Shown here: positions 57,941-64,000 of the stretch, in pieces
Layout: every line of letters begins with the position of its first letter
Numbering within the stretch: the first letter of the stretch is position 1
Assembly: GCF_001182745.1 (NCBI RefSeq)
Contig: NZ_LN868941.1
Span: 1 to 64,000 of the forward strand
DNA: 64,000 nt
Source of the DNA: Nocardia farcinica
GTDB taxonomy: Bacteria > Actinomycetota > Actinomycetes > Mycobacteriales > Mycobacteriaceae
Direction of reading: 5' to 3'
The notes under the pieces: model-generated
Database searches by the model: none
What the model saw: the letters and a program-made list of their open reading frames with translations, nothing else
Told to the model about the DNA's origin: nothing
Translations under genes and position numbers: made by a program

Positions 57941-58456
57941 TCACCCCGGCCGCTGGCATCGAGTGGCCAGCCGGATGCCGAAGGCGTCCTGGTGGATGGG
58001 AATCGTGTAGACCGTGGGCACCGTGCATCTGCCGGTCAGCAGATCCGCGACCAGGTCGTCGAGGCCGCCCGCGAGTTGCGCGGCGTGGACCTCGGCGAAG
58101 TGCACCTCGCTCCCGGTGGCAGCGATATCGGGGGTGTAGGCGAGGGCGCACCAGTTCGCGATCCGATCCACGACCGCACCGACGGTCTCGGTATGGCGCC
58201 GCGCGCCGGGTGCGGCAACCGGGGTGACGAGCGCGATATACCGGTCGATCGCGCGGACCAGACGAAGCCGGTGCATATCGATCTGGTCGGCTCGCTCACC
58301 GCCACCTGAAAGCCGGGCCGCATGCAGCGCGCCGAGTTCCCCGGCAGCATCCAGCATCGGGTGCGGCCGCGACACCAGGAGCAGGCCACGAATGGTGTGG
58401 ATCAGTGTCGTCGAGCTCGGAATGCGAGCAGCGTGCATCGGTCCGTCGCTCGTCAT
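57941..58456 (-). CDS. DUF4254-like protein
   Basis: 171 aa from ATG 58456 (overlaps the upstream stop by 4 nt). HPMLDAAGELGALHAARLSG, DMHRLRLVRAIDRYIALVTP and HTETVGAVVDRIANWCALAY agree with the helical DUF4254 family of Nocardia/Mycobacterium as I recall it. Function unknown. Last gene of the seven-gene operon 61758-57941. The gap 57829-57940 has no gene. Confidence 0.65.
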   Translation of the reverse strand: MTSDGPMHAARIPSSTTLIHTIRGLLLVSRPHPMLDAAGELGALHAARLSGGGERADQIDMHRLRLVRAIDRYIALVTPVAAPGARRHTETVGAVVDRIANWCALAYTPDIAATGSEVHFAEVHAAQLAGGLDDLVADLLTGRCTVPTVYTIPIHQDAFGIRLATRCQRPG

Positions 58457-58788
58457 CGCCCAGCCTGGAGGTGCCGATCCGGACGAGTGAGGGAATGCGG
58501 GCGCCCACCACCCTGCGGCCAGCACATCGGCGGGTCCACCGTCCAGACCGCCGCGATGCGCCGCACCGTTTCCATCCACCCTCGTAGGTGTCGCTCCGAG
58601 GGCACCACGACCACATCCGCCCGCGCGGAGTGCAAATGAGCCAGCAGGACAGTCAGATCGGTGGTGACGTAGGTGTCGCGGGCAGGCAAATCCAGCCGCA
58701 TCCGCCGGGCCAGCGCCCGGACGCTCTCGACACCGCCCTGCCCATCGCGCGCCGAAACATCTTGCCGGACAATCGCAATCGCTCTCAT
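58453..58788 (-). CDS. Hypothetical protein
   Basis: 111 aa, ATG 58788 inside the end of the upstream gene. RAIAIVRQDVSARDGQGGVE, then DVVVVPSERHLRGWMETVRR, an alpha/beta pattern weakly like the N-terminal domain of serine recombinases, without a catalytic Ser. Coupled by 4-nt overlaps on both sides. Confidence 0.6.
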   Translation of the reverse strand: MRAIAIVRQDVSARDGQGGVESVRALARRMRLDLPARDTYVTTDLTVLLAHLHSARADVVVVPSERHLRGWMETVRRIAAVWTVDPPMCWPQGGGRPHSLTRPDRHLQAGR

Positions 58789-59615
58789 GAGACCGCGCTC
58801 CGTAGCGAGCTGCGCGAGACCGACGGCGTCACGGCCAGGGGAATCCTCGCCCACGTGAGCGTTCCGCCGGCCTCGGGCTGTACCCGCCCGTGCTCGGCGA
58901 AGGCGGTGATCGAAACGCTCAGCGGCTCATCGGCCCGGGATGCGGTCTCGTGCACCTGGACTTCCAGCGTGGCTTCGCGCCGGAGTAGCCACACGGTCAC
59001 CTGGTTGTTCGGCGCGAGATCCGGGAAGCCGGCCGCGACTCGCGCGTAGATGCCCGGCTCGGCCGCCGCCATGGCTTCGCCCAGCACCGCGAGGACGATC
59101 TGCTCGACAGGCTCGGAGAGGTGCCGCAGTCCGGCACGGGTGAGTAGCTCGTGCGTCTGGAGCTGGGCCAGCCCGCGAGTGGCCAAGTTCAGTCGAAGCT
59201 CGAATTGCCCGATCGGAGTCCGCGGCGGGGTGGGGGCGGATGCCCGTGGCGACGGGATATCGCGGTTGCGGCGGACGGTGCGCACCAGGGCGGCATCGTC
59301 GTCCGGATCGAGGTACCACACTCGCAGCGGGCGGAGCCGCTGCAACTGGCCCAGCAACGTCAGCCGGTCGGAATTCTCTCCGCCTTTGAGGTGGGTCGGC
59401 GTCGGCGTGATGATGTGCCGCGACCACGCTTGCGAGACATCCCGCAGGAGCATCCACAACGCGCCGGTGGCGGCGCCGTACTCCCGGTGCACCACGGCCA
59501 GGTCGAAGCCTTCCCGAGCTGCGAACTCGCGCATCGCATCCTCTACCTCCTGGACGCGCTCGCCGACCAACTCTTGACGCAGATAGCCGTACATCAACGA
59601 CGGTTTTCGGCCCAT
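58785..59615 (-). CDS. Hypothetical protein, resolvase-like N-terminus
   Basis: 276 aa from ATG 59615 (AGGGGTAAGACG before it). SLMYGYLRQELVGERVQEVE and the following Glu/Phe-rich helix and RHIITPTPTHLKGG resemble a serine-recombinase fold that has lost the catalytic Ser. The C-terminal 120 residues (LRHLSEPVEQIVLAVLGEAM; VTVWLLRREATLEVQVHETA) vaguely recall a GHKL ATPase. Probably regulatory, not a recombinase. It starts 4 nt after the nucleoside hydrolase gene. Confidence 0.55.
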   Translation of the reverse strand: MGRKPSLMYGYLRQELVGERVQEVEDAMREFAAREGFDLAVVHREYGAATGALWMLLRDVSQAWSRHIITPTPTHLKGGENSDRLTLLGQLQRLRPLRVWYLDPDDDAALVRTVRRNRDIPSPRASAPTPPRTPIGQFELRLNLATRGLAQLQTHELLTRAGLRHLSEPVEQIVLAVLGEAMAAAEPGIYARVAAGFPDLAPNNQVTVWLLRREATLEVQVHETASRADEPLSVSITAFAEHGRVQPEAGGTLTWARIPLAVTPSVSRSSLRSAVS

Positions 59616-59619
59616 CGTC

Positions 59620-60696
59620 TTACCCCTGTCTGAACTTCGGCAGCCCGTCGTGCTGGCCAAACTGAGATGTGGAACCCGGTGTGGTTCGGTGCGTGGCGAA
59701 AAGGGCCGTATGGCCGAGTGACTCGGACCCGGCAGCGGCGGCGTGCGCAGCGGGATCGGTGGCCGCCTGGCTCTGGCCGGGACTGGCCGGCGCTCCCGCT
59801 CGCAAGGTCGCGAGAACCCATTCCAGGAAGCCCAGATAGTCGACGCCCGAGGAGAGCCGCGCGATGCGGCCGGGCCCCAAGTGCATCCGCGCATCCGGCT
59901 CGATCCGGAACTCGCGATGGTCGAAGGACACGAAAGCGCCTTGCAACGCGGCGAAGGTCAGCGGATCATGCATCATGCTCGCGGGGTGGAACCGCGCGAA
60001 CCACTGGTCGAGGTGGCGGGCGATCACCTGGGCCCACGGAATCGACGATGTCGCGAGCAGGCGATAGATCGGGCTGTCCGGGTCCACTGCGATCACCGGA
60101 GTGAAGGTGTGATCGGACAGCACCAAGGTCAGATTCTCTGCTCGGTCTACGACCGTGTGGACCGCCTTCGGATCGAGCCGAAAGTTGTGCTCGGCGCGGT
60201 CCGGCTGGCGGTATTCGAGAGCGCCGCCCATCTGCCAGATCCGCAGGCGCCGGGCCAGCCCGAGCGGGTTCCGCCGACCGGAATCGATCTCCAGAAGGCG
60301 TGCGAGATCGGTGAGCGGCCCGATTCCCAACCAGCGCAATGGCGCCGACGAAGCCGGGTCGGTGAGTGTGGCCACCGTGGCGTACAGGTCCAGCGGCCAG
60401 GGGTGCGCCCCAGCGGGGACAAGCCCATCGGCGGCCCAATACTTACTCTCGCCCGCCGTGGCCCCGGCTGCTACCACGACGTCCTCGCGGCCGAGCAAGT
60501 CGAGCAGGTGGCGGGCGAGTATCGACCGCCGGCCGTCGGGGAACTCATCAGCGGTGACAACCAGTGCCAGACGTGGTTCGGTCATTGCGGCCAAGGCCAG
60601 TGCGATCGCGTCGTCCGGATCGCCGCCGATGTCGGTGGAAACGATGAGGGGACAGTCCCTCAGCGCCACCGGGTCGTTGGAAGCAGCGGCAGCCAT
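59620..60696 (-). CDS. Inosine/uridine-preferring nucleoside hydrolase family protein
   Basis: 358 aa. LIVSTDIGGDPDDAIALALA (about residues 17-36) is the Asp-rich calcium/ribose site of IUNH hydrolases (DTDxGxDDxxAL). RLRIWQMGGALEYRQPDRAE and HNFRLDPKAVHTVV complete the usual pattern. Splits nucleosides into base and ribose; related proteins can act on NAD-like molecules. C-terminal 50 residues are disordered. Embedded in an operon of unknown small proteins. Confidence 0.82.
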   Translation of the reverse strand: MAAAASNDPVALRDCPLIVSTDIGGDPDDAIALALAAMTEPRLALVVTADEFPDGRRSILARHLLDLLGREDVVVAAGATAGESKYWAADGLVPAGAHPWPLDLYATVATLTDPASSAPLRWLGIGPLTDLARLLEIDSGRRNPLGLARRLRIWQMGGALEYRQPDRAEHNFRLDPKAVHTVVDRAENLTLVLSDHTFTPVIAVDPDSPIYRLLATSSIPWAQVIARHLDQWFARFHPASMMHDPLTFAALQGAFVSFDHREFRIEPDARMHLGPGRIARLSSGVDYLGFLEWVLATLRAGAPASPGQSQAATDPAAHAAAAGSESLGHTALFATHRTTPGSTSQFGQHDGLPKFRQG

Positions 60697-60698
60697 GA

Positions 60699-61157
60699 TC
60701 AACCCGCCTGCGACAGGTTCTTCGCGGCGTCCAGGACGATGCTGACCACGGTGTCGAAGTCGGGACGTTCTTCGCCGACGGGTTCCTCCACCCAGTGCCG
60801 CCGCTCGTCGTCCGGGCCGGGGAGCGTGACCAGCGAACCCTGAACAGTCCGGATCGCTTGGAACTTGAACAGCTGGGACAGGATGCGGACCGGGCGTGGA
60901 TCTCCCATCCGCGCGGGCTGGGTGACGAAGGTCAGGAACCCGGTTGCACGATTCTCGATCGTCGGGGTTGCCAGGCCCCGACGAAGCAGCTCGGCCCGAA
61001 CTCGCTCACCGAGCGGGCGGGGCGTCTGGATTGTGTCCACGGGCCCGGCGCGCAAGATGATCTGCTGGTGCTCGTCCACCTCGGCGCCGACGAAACGGTT
61101 TTCTGTGATGTACCTCGCGCAACGCGCCGCCGCGGTCTCGGTCAGGGTAGTAGCCAT
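60699..61157 (-). CDS. Hypothetical protein
   Basis: 152 aa, ATG 61157 overlapping the upstream gene by 16 nt. Alpha/beta pattern (RCARYITENRFVGAEVDEHQ; ERVRAELLRRGLATPTIENR; TGFLTFVTQPARMGDPRPVR), with an acidic helical C-terminus. Not recognised. The stop is two bases before the nucleoside hydrolase ATG. Confidence 0.6.
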   Translation of the reverse strand: MATTLTETAAARCARYITENRFVGAEVDEHQQIILRAGPVDTIQTPRPLGERVRAELLRRGLATPTIENRATGFLTFVTQPARMGDPRPVRILSQLFKFQAIRTVQGSLVTLPGPDDERRHWVEEPVGEERPDFDTVVSIVLDAAKNLSQAG

Positions 61158-61417
61158 AGCTCCTCACAGGGCATCCGATGATCGGGAAGGAAGCCGTCGA
61201 ACAGCTCGACGGCGGTGATCGCGGGGTTGTGGCCCTGCGACCACTTCCGCAAGAAGTTCTTGACCGCTGAACGGCAACCGCGGTAGTCGAAAACCCGGTC
61301 AGCCCAAACGAACCGAAGATGCACATCGGGTTCTCCCGGGCGCGGCGAGCCCTTGCCGTTCAACCGCGCATCAACCGCGCGGGCCACGAAATCGGAACGA
61401 ACTACCGCACTAGCCAT
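61142..61417 (-). CDS. Small hypothetical protein
   Basis: 91 aa from ATG 61417 (GGAGG 8 nt upstream). Basic and aromatic: VHLRFVWADRVFDYRGCRSA, VKNFLRKWSQGHNP. Not recognised. Overlaps genes on both sides. Confidence 0.6.
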   Translation of the reverse strand: MASAVVRSDFVARAVDARLNGKGSPRPGEPDVHLRFVWADRVFDYRGCRSAVKNFLRKWSQGHNPAITAVELFDGFLPDHRMPCEELWLLP

Positions 61418-61758
61418 CGCGGAAACCTCCGTCGGTGGGTTAGCTGCTGACCACGTCGTTCGGGCAGCGGGGCGAGGTGGCACGGGACTCCGAGGACGCC
61501 GGCCACCGTGAGTGGGGCGTGACTCAACCCGAGCTCGTCAAGCCAGTCGGCTACGTTCGCCCACAGCGGGTCGTCGTCGCTCGCTGGGCGGGGCTGGGGG
61601 AGCACTTCGGCCAGCCTGATGGCGGCCAACGCCTGCCCCAGCGTGAGCGTGCGCCCTCGCAGCTGCTCGACCACCCACTGGTCGTTCCCTACCGAGATCG
61701 CGGAAATAGTGGTGACGTCGCTCGACATCCTCCGGCCTGCAACCAGCTGAACAGCCAT
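61402..61758 (-). CDS. Hypothetical protein, first gene of operon
   Basis: 118 aa from ATG 61758 (AAGGAGG 8 nt upstream). ISVGNDQWVVEQLRGRTLTL, then ANVADWLDELGLSHAPLTVA and a basic tail. Not recognised. Leads the seven-gene minus-strand operon and is divergent from the XRE regulator at 62100. Confidence 0.6.
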   Translation of the reverse strand: MAVQLVAGRRMSSDVTTISAISVGNDQWVVEQLRGRTLTLGQALAAIRLAEVLPQPRPASDDDPLWANVADWLDELGLSHAPLTVAGVLGVPCHLAPLPERRGQQLTHRRRFPRWLVR

Positions 61759-61947
61759 GATCAGGCCCTCCTTCGCGGGTCGACCGTGCTGAACGGCGAG
61801 TTGGGAGGGGACACCGAGTCCGGCGGCAGAGTCACGCCACCGTGTTGTCCGAAGTCGCACTGATATGCCGTCATCAGTCCCACCTGCACTGGCCTCGTCT
61901 CGGAGTGACCAATCCCCACGGTCACTTTGCTCTGCCATGTGTCAGAA

Positions 61948-62075
61948 TGTCACAGTGACAAGCAACGTGCAATGCAAACGGCAAACATAGAGGTGGCGGA
62001 TCGTTGCCGCCCAGTACTCCGACGCCGTCAGGGGCCGGAACTTGTGACAGAATGTTGGATGTGACAAAAAGTCAC
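61948..62075. promoter_or_regulatory. Operator-like TGTCAC/GTGACA repeats before the XRE regulator
   Basis: TGTCACAGTGACA at 61948-61960 is a 13-bp palindrome; GTGACAAAAAGTCAC at 62061-62075 is a second inverted repeat; TGTGACAG near 62044 and GTGACA are further half-sites. The 340-bp divergent region (61759-62099) has no gene. Probable autoregulation site. Confidence 0.55.
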
Positions 62076-62099
62076 TGTGCGCTAGAGGAGGTGTGACCG

Positions 62100-63005
62100 G
62101 TGACTCAGGGCCCGATCTCGGCCAATGGCTACCGAATGTCGCCCTACAGTCGGCGGTTGCATCTCGGCGACCGCCTCCGCAACCTGCGCCAAGAGCAAGA
62201 ACGCTCGATCCAGCAGGTGGCCAAGGAAGCTGACATCGACCGGACGCTGCTGACCCGCATCGAAACCGGACAACGTCGAGTCGCGGCCGACGTCAGTATG
62301 AAGGTTGCCGAGCATCTCGGCGTCGAGCAGCATTCGCCCCTCTGGCAGGAGTTCTACGCGCTCGCCCGAGACGCCGCGCAGTCCGGGTGGTGGGAGGGCC
62401 GCGCCTTCCGCGGGTTGTCCGACCGCCAGGCTTTACCGGCGGATCTTGAGGCAGGCGCCAGCCGAATCCGGTGGTACGACTTCGCGCTGGTTCCCGGCCT
62501 TCTCCAATCGCCGGCATACGTTCGTGCGCGCCATGATGCGACGGTCACCAACGATCATTCTTCGGACAATCCTGTCGAGATCCGCGCCCGCGAACGCCGT
62601 CAGCAGGAAGCGCTCACTGAGGGTGGTCCCCGGATCGAGGTAATCGTCGAAGAGACCGTCGTTCGGCGGCGCGTCGTGCCCGCTCCGGCAATGCTCGAAC
62701 AGCTGGAGCACTTGCTGAAGCTCATCGACGCGAACGAGCAGATCGACTTCCGCATCCTGCCCGTCGGTGGCGAACTACTCGGCCTGCGAGCGCCGAGGTC
62801 GCCGGTGTCGATCTACGAGTTCGCTGCGGGCGACCCGCCCTTGGTGTTCGTCGAGTCGTTAACCGACGATGTGCTGTTGCGCGATCACGCCGAGGTCGCC
62901 AACCATGAGCGGCTCTGGAAGCGGCTGCACGAGATAGCCCTACCCCCGGACGAAAGCCGTGTACTCATCGCCCGGAGTGCCGAAATTCTCGCAAAGGAGC
63001 AGTGA
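62100..63005 (+). CDS. XRE-family regulator with DUF5753 domain
   Basis: 301 aa, GTG start 62100 with AGGAGG 8 nt upstream. Helix-turn-helix: LGDRLRNLRQEQERSIQQVA and DRTLLTRIETGQRRVAADVS (about residues 20-65). C-terminal DUF5753: YDFALVPGLLQSPAYVRARH, RRQQEALTEGGPRIEVIVEE, VVPAPAMLEQLEHLL and FVESLTDDVLL. Such proteins work in pairs with DUF397 proteins (BldB/WhiJ-type modules) in actinomycete development and metabolism. The partner follows with a 4-nt overlap. Confidence 0.87.
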   Translation: MTQGPISANGYRMSPYSRRLHLGDRLRNLRQEQERSIQQVAKEADIDRTLLTRIETGQRRVAADVSMKVAEHLGVEQHSPLWQEFYALARDAAQSGWWEGRAFRGLSDRQALPADLEAGASRIRWYDFALVPGLLQSPAYVRARHDATVTNDHSSDNPVEIRARERRQQEALTEGGPRIEVIVEETVVRRRVVPAPAMLEQLEHLLKLIDANEQIDFRILPVGGELLGLRAPRSPVSIYEFAAGDPPLVFVESLTDDVLLRDHAEVANHERLWKRLHEIALPPDESRVLIARSAEILAKEQ

Positions 63006-63412
63006 AGCAAGTGAGGAACACGATCATGACCGGGCATCGGCCGCTTGACGGGTACGTCAAGGCGTCCGCCAGCGACGGCGGTGGTAACTGTGTCCTCGTC
63101 CGCCGGAAGTCGGGCGAGGAGCTGATCTTCATTCGAGATAGCAAATACGGGCGCGACCCGCGCAATCTTCCGGAAGAGGAGCCGGTCGTCGAGATGCCGG
63201 CCTCGGCATGGGAGGGGCTTCGGGCCGCTGCCTTGGGCGCTGCAACATCGCCTACGGTTCCCGGTCAGCCCGTCCTCGAAGAGGCGGTTGACGGCGGAAT
63301 GGTGCTCCAGGGAGCGGACGGTACAAGGTTGACCTTCACCGCCGCGGAATGGAGAGCGTTCAAGGCTGGCCTCGTCGCAGGAGAGTTCGAGCCCCAGCAG
63401 GTCGCCGCCTAG
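63002..63412 (+). CDS. DUF397-domain protein
   Basis: 136 aa, GTG 63002 overlapping the previous TGA. VKASASDGGGNCVLVRRKSG then IFIRDSKYGRDPRN matches DUF397; the end (FTAAEWRAFKAGLVAGEF) is the usual C-terminal part of the domain, so the middle (residues about 60-95) is an insertion or second partial domain. WhiJ-like cognate partner of the XRE-DUF5753 protein. Confidence 0.82.
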   Translation: MKQVRNTIMTGHRPLDGYVKASASDGGGNCVLVRRKSGEELIFIRDSKYGRDPRNLPEEEPVVEMPASAWEGLRAAALGAATSPTVPGQPVLEEAVDGGMVLQGADGTRLTFTAAEWRAFKAGLVAGEFEPQQVAA

Positions 63413-63472
63413 GCCCGCCGCCCGTCCGTCGGCGACGACTCTCTCCGGCTCGCTACACCCCTACCAGAATCC

Positions 63473-63507
63473 AACGTCCGTCGACTGAACCCAGGTCGGC
63501 GGACGTT
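63473..63507. terminator. Inverted repeat after the DUF397 gene
   Basis: AACGTCCG (63473-63480) pairs with CGGACGTT (63500-63507) across 19 nt. It lies between the convergent genes ending at 63412 and 63525 and may terminate both. Confidence 0.4.
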
Positions 63508-63524
63508 CGCATCTCCGAACAGTG

Positions 63525-63887
63525 CTACAGCAGATGACCCGGCTCGAAGCCGAACTCCACGACCAGGGCGTGCAGGCGCTGAACATCATCGTCGGCGATC
63601 GGCTGCCATGTGGACGGGGGAAGGAGCATGTTCTCGGCTGTGCGCTGGTCGCCGAGCAGCGGAGCGAACCGAACCCTTCCCAGGAGATCGCCCACCGAGG
63701 TGACGACGAGCTCCTCCAGCCGCCCAGGGACGTCGTCCTCCACCCGCAGACCACGCGCCTTCTGCCATAGGGGGGTGGCGCCTCCCCAGCGGAGTCGTGC
63801 GGGCGGCCAAACACCGGCCACCCGCACGGTCACGTCGATAGGGGGGTCCACCCACCGGCACGGCTGGTATCGGGCCTCATCGAACAT
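63525..63887 (-). CDS. Hypothetical protein
   Basis: 120 aa, ATG 63887. FDEARYQPCRWVDPPIDVTV, then LEELVVTSVGDLLGRVRFAP and DDVQRLHALVVEFGFEPGHL. No family recognised. It is 34 nt downstream of the partial gene at the window edge, so probably the same operon. Confidence 0.6.
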   Translation of the reverse strand: MFDEARYQPCRWVDPPIDVTVRVAGVWPPARLRWGGATPLWQKARGLRVEDDVPGRLEELVVTSVGDLLGRVRFAPLLGDQRTAENMLLPPSTWQPIADDDVQRLHALVVEFGFEPGHLL

Positions 63888-63921
63888 ATGAGCGACACTA
63901 GTTCACCGGCCGGGCGAGGGC

Positions 63922-64000
63922 CTATCCGGCTGCGCGCATCATCAACTCGGCGAGCTGCATGTTCACCAACCGCAGTGAGGCGTGAGTATCGTCCAGGGAA
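63922..64000 (-). CDS. C-terminal fragment of a hypothetical gene cut by the window edge
   Basis: 25 codons: SLDDTHASLRLVNMQLAELM then MRAAG and a TAG stop at 63922-63924. High G/C at third positions supports coding. The product cannot be named. Confidence 0.5.
   Translation of the reverse strand, partial: SLDDTHASLRLVNMQLAELMMRAAG

Noticed and set aside
58785..59615. Calling the protein a functional serine recombinase
   Set aside because: No catalytic Ser/Arg set is visible in the resolvase-like part and there is no DNA-binding C-terminal domain.

Overview
The window is about 64 kb of high-GC actinobacterial DNA. ParB/parS, mobilisation, primase and helicase genes, together with XRE-DUF5753/DUF397 and WYL regulators, point to a Nocardiaceae (Nocardia-like) plasmid or integrative element. 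This assignment is by gene content and style only. No rRNA, tRNA or CRISPR array was seen.

Layout. 0-5 kb: ParB with a cluster of 18-bp palindromes (candidate parS) and 13-mer repeats, two overlapping tyrosine recombinases (one apparently dead), and a frameshifted DNA-binding gene. 5-21.8 kb: an accessory block, mostly on the minus strand, with small hypothetical proteins, an orphan C5-cytosine DNA methyltransferase, a TGT-like protein, a PP-loop/Cys-cluster protein and a toxin-antitoxin pair. A five-gene plus-strand operon and a membrane protein are embedded in it. Six genes of this block share an mRNA leader: a hairpin with the invariant loop ACCGGACAC, followed by CCCACTCGC. 21.8-26.3 kb: candidate oriT hairpins, a MobC-like protein, a relaxase and a long accessory protein. 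26.3-33 kb: membrane proteins, a primase fused to a glutaredoxin-like domain, coiled-coil proteins and a ParA/MinD-like ATPase with a partner carrying a duplicated domain. 33-40.5 kb: a small gene and a giant DarB-like N6-methylase/SNF2 helicase. Eleven copies of a motif close to TTTTAGATACAYT occur between 5 and 33.1 kb, most of them 40-100 bp upstream of genes in gene orientation; I read them as a plasmid-specific promoter or operator family.

40.5-57.8 kb has a different character and looks like a cryptic natural-product locus: an extra hisG, an HD dNTPase-like protein, a kinase-like protein, two GT4 glycosyltransferases, an HTH-TPR regulator, a WYL regulator, an HhH-GPD glycosylase, an S66 (MccF/LdcA) peptidase, an FkbH-FGE fusion, an SDR, a B12-radical SAM enzyme and a MoaA-like radical SAM enzyme. 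Two paralogous small proteins of about 130-140 aa belong to it. Most genes overlap by 4 nt, which indicates coordinated expression. No PKS, NRPS or carrier protein is present. The enzyme set suggests a nucleoside- or sugar-derived product, with the peptidase, glycosylase, dNTPase and second HisG as possible self-protection. This is inference.

57.9-64 kb: a seven-gene overlapping minus-strand operon (nucleoside hydrolase, DUF4254-like, recombinase-like and small unknown proteins), divergent from an XRE-DUF5753 regulator with a DUF397 partner, then a hypothetical gene and a partial gene at the window edge.
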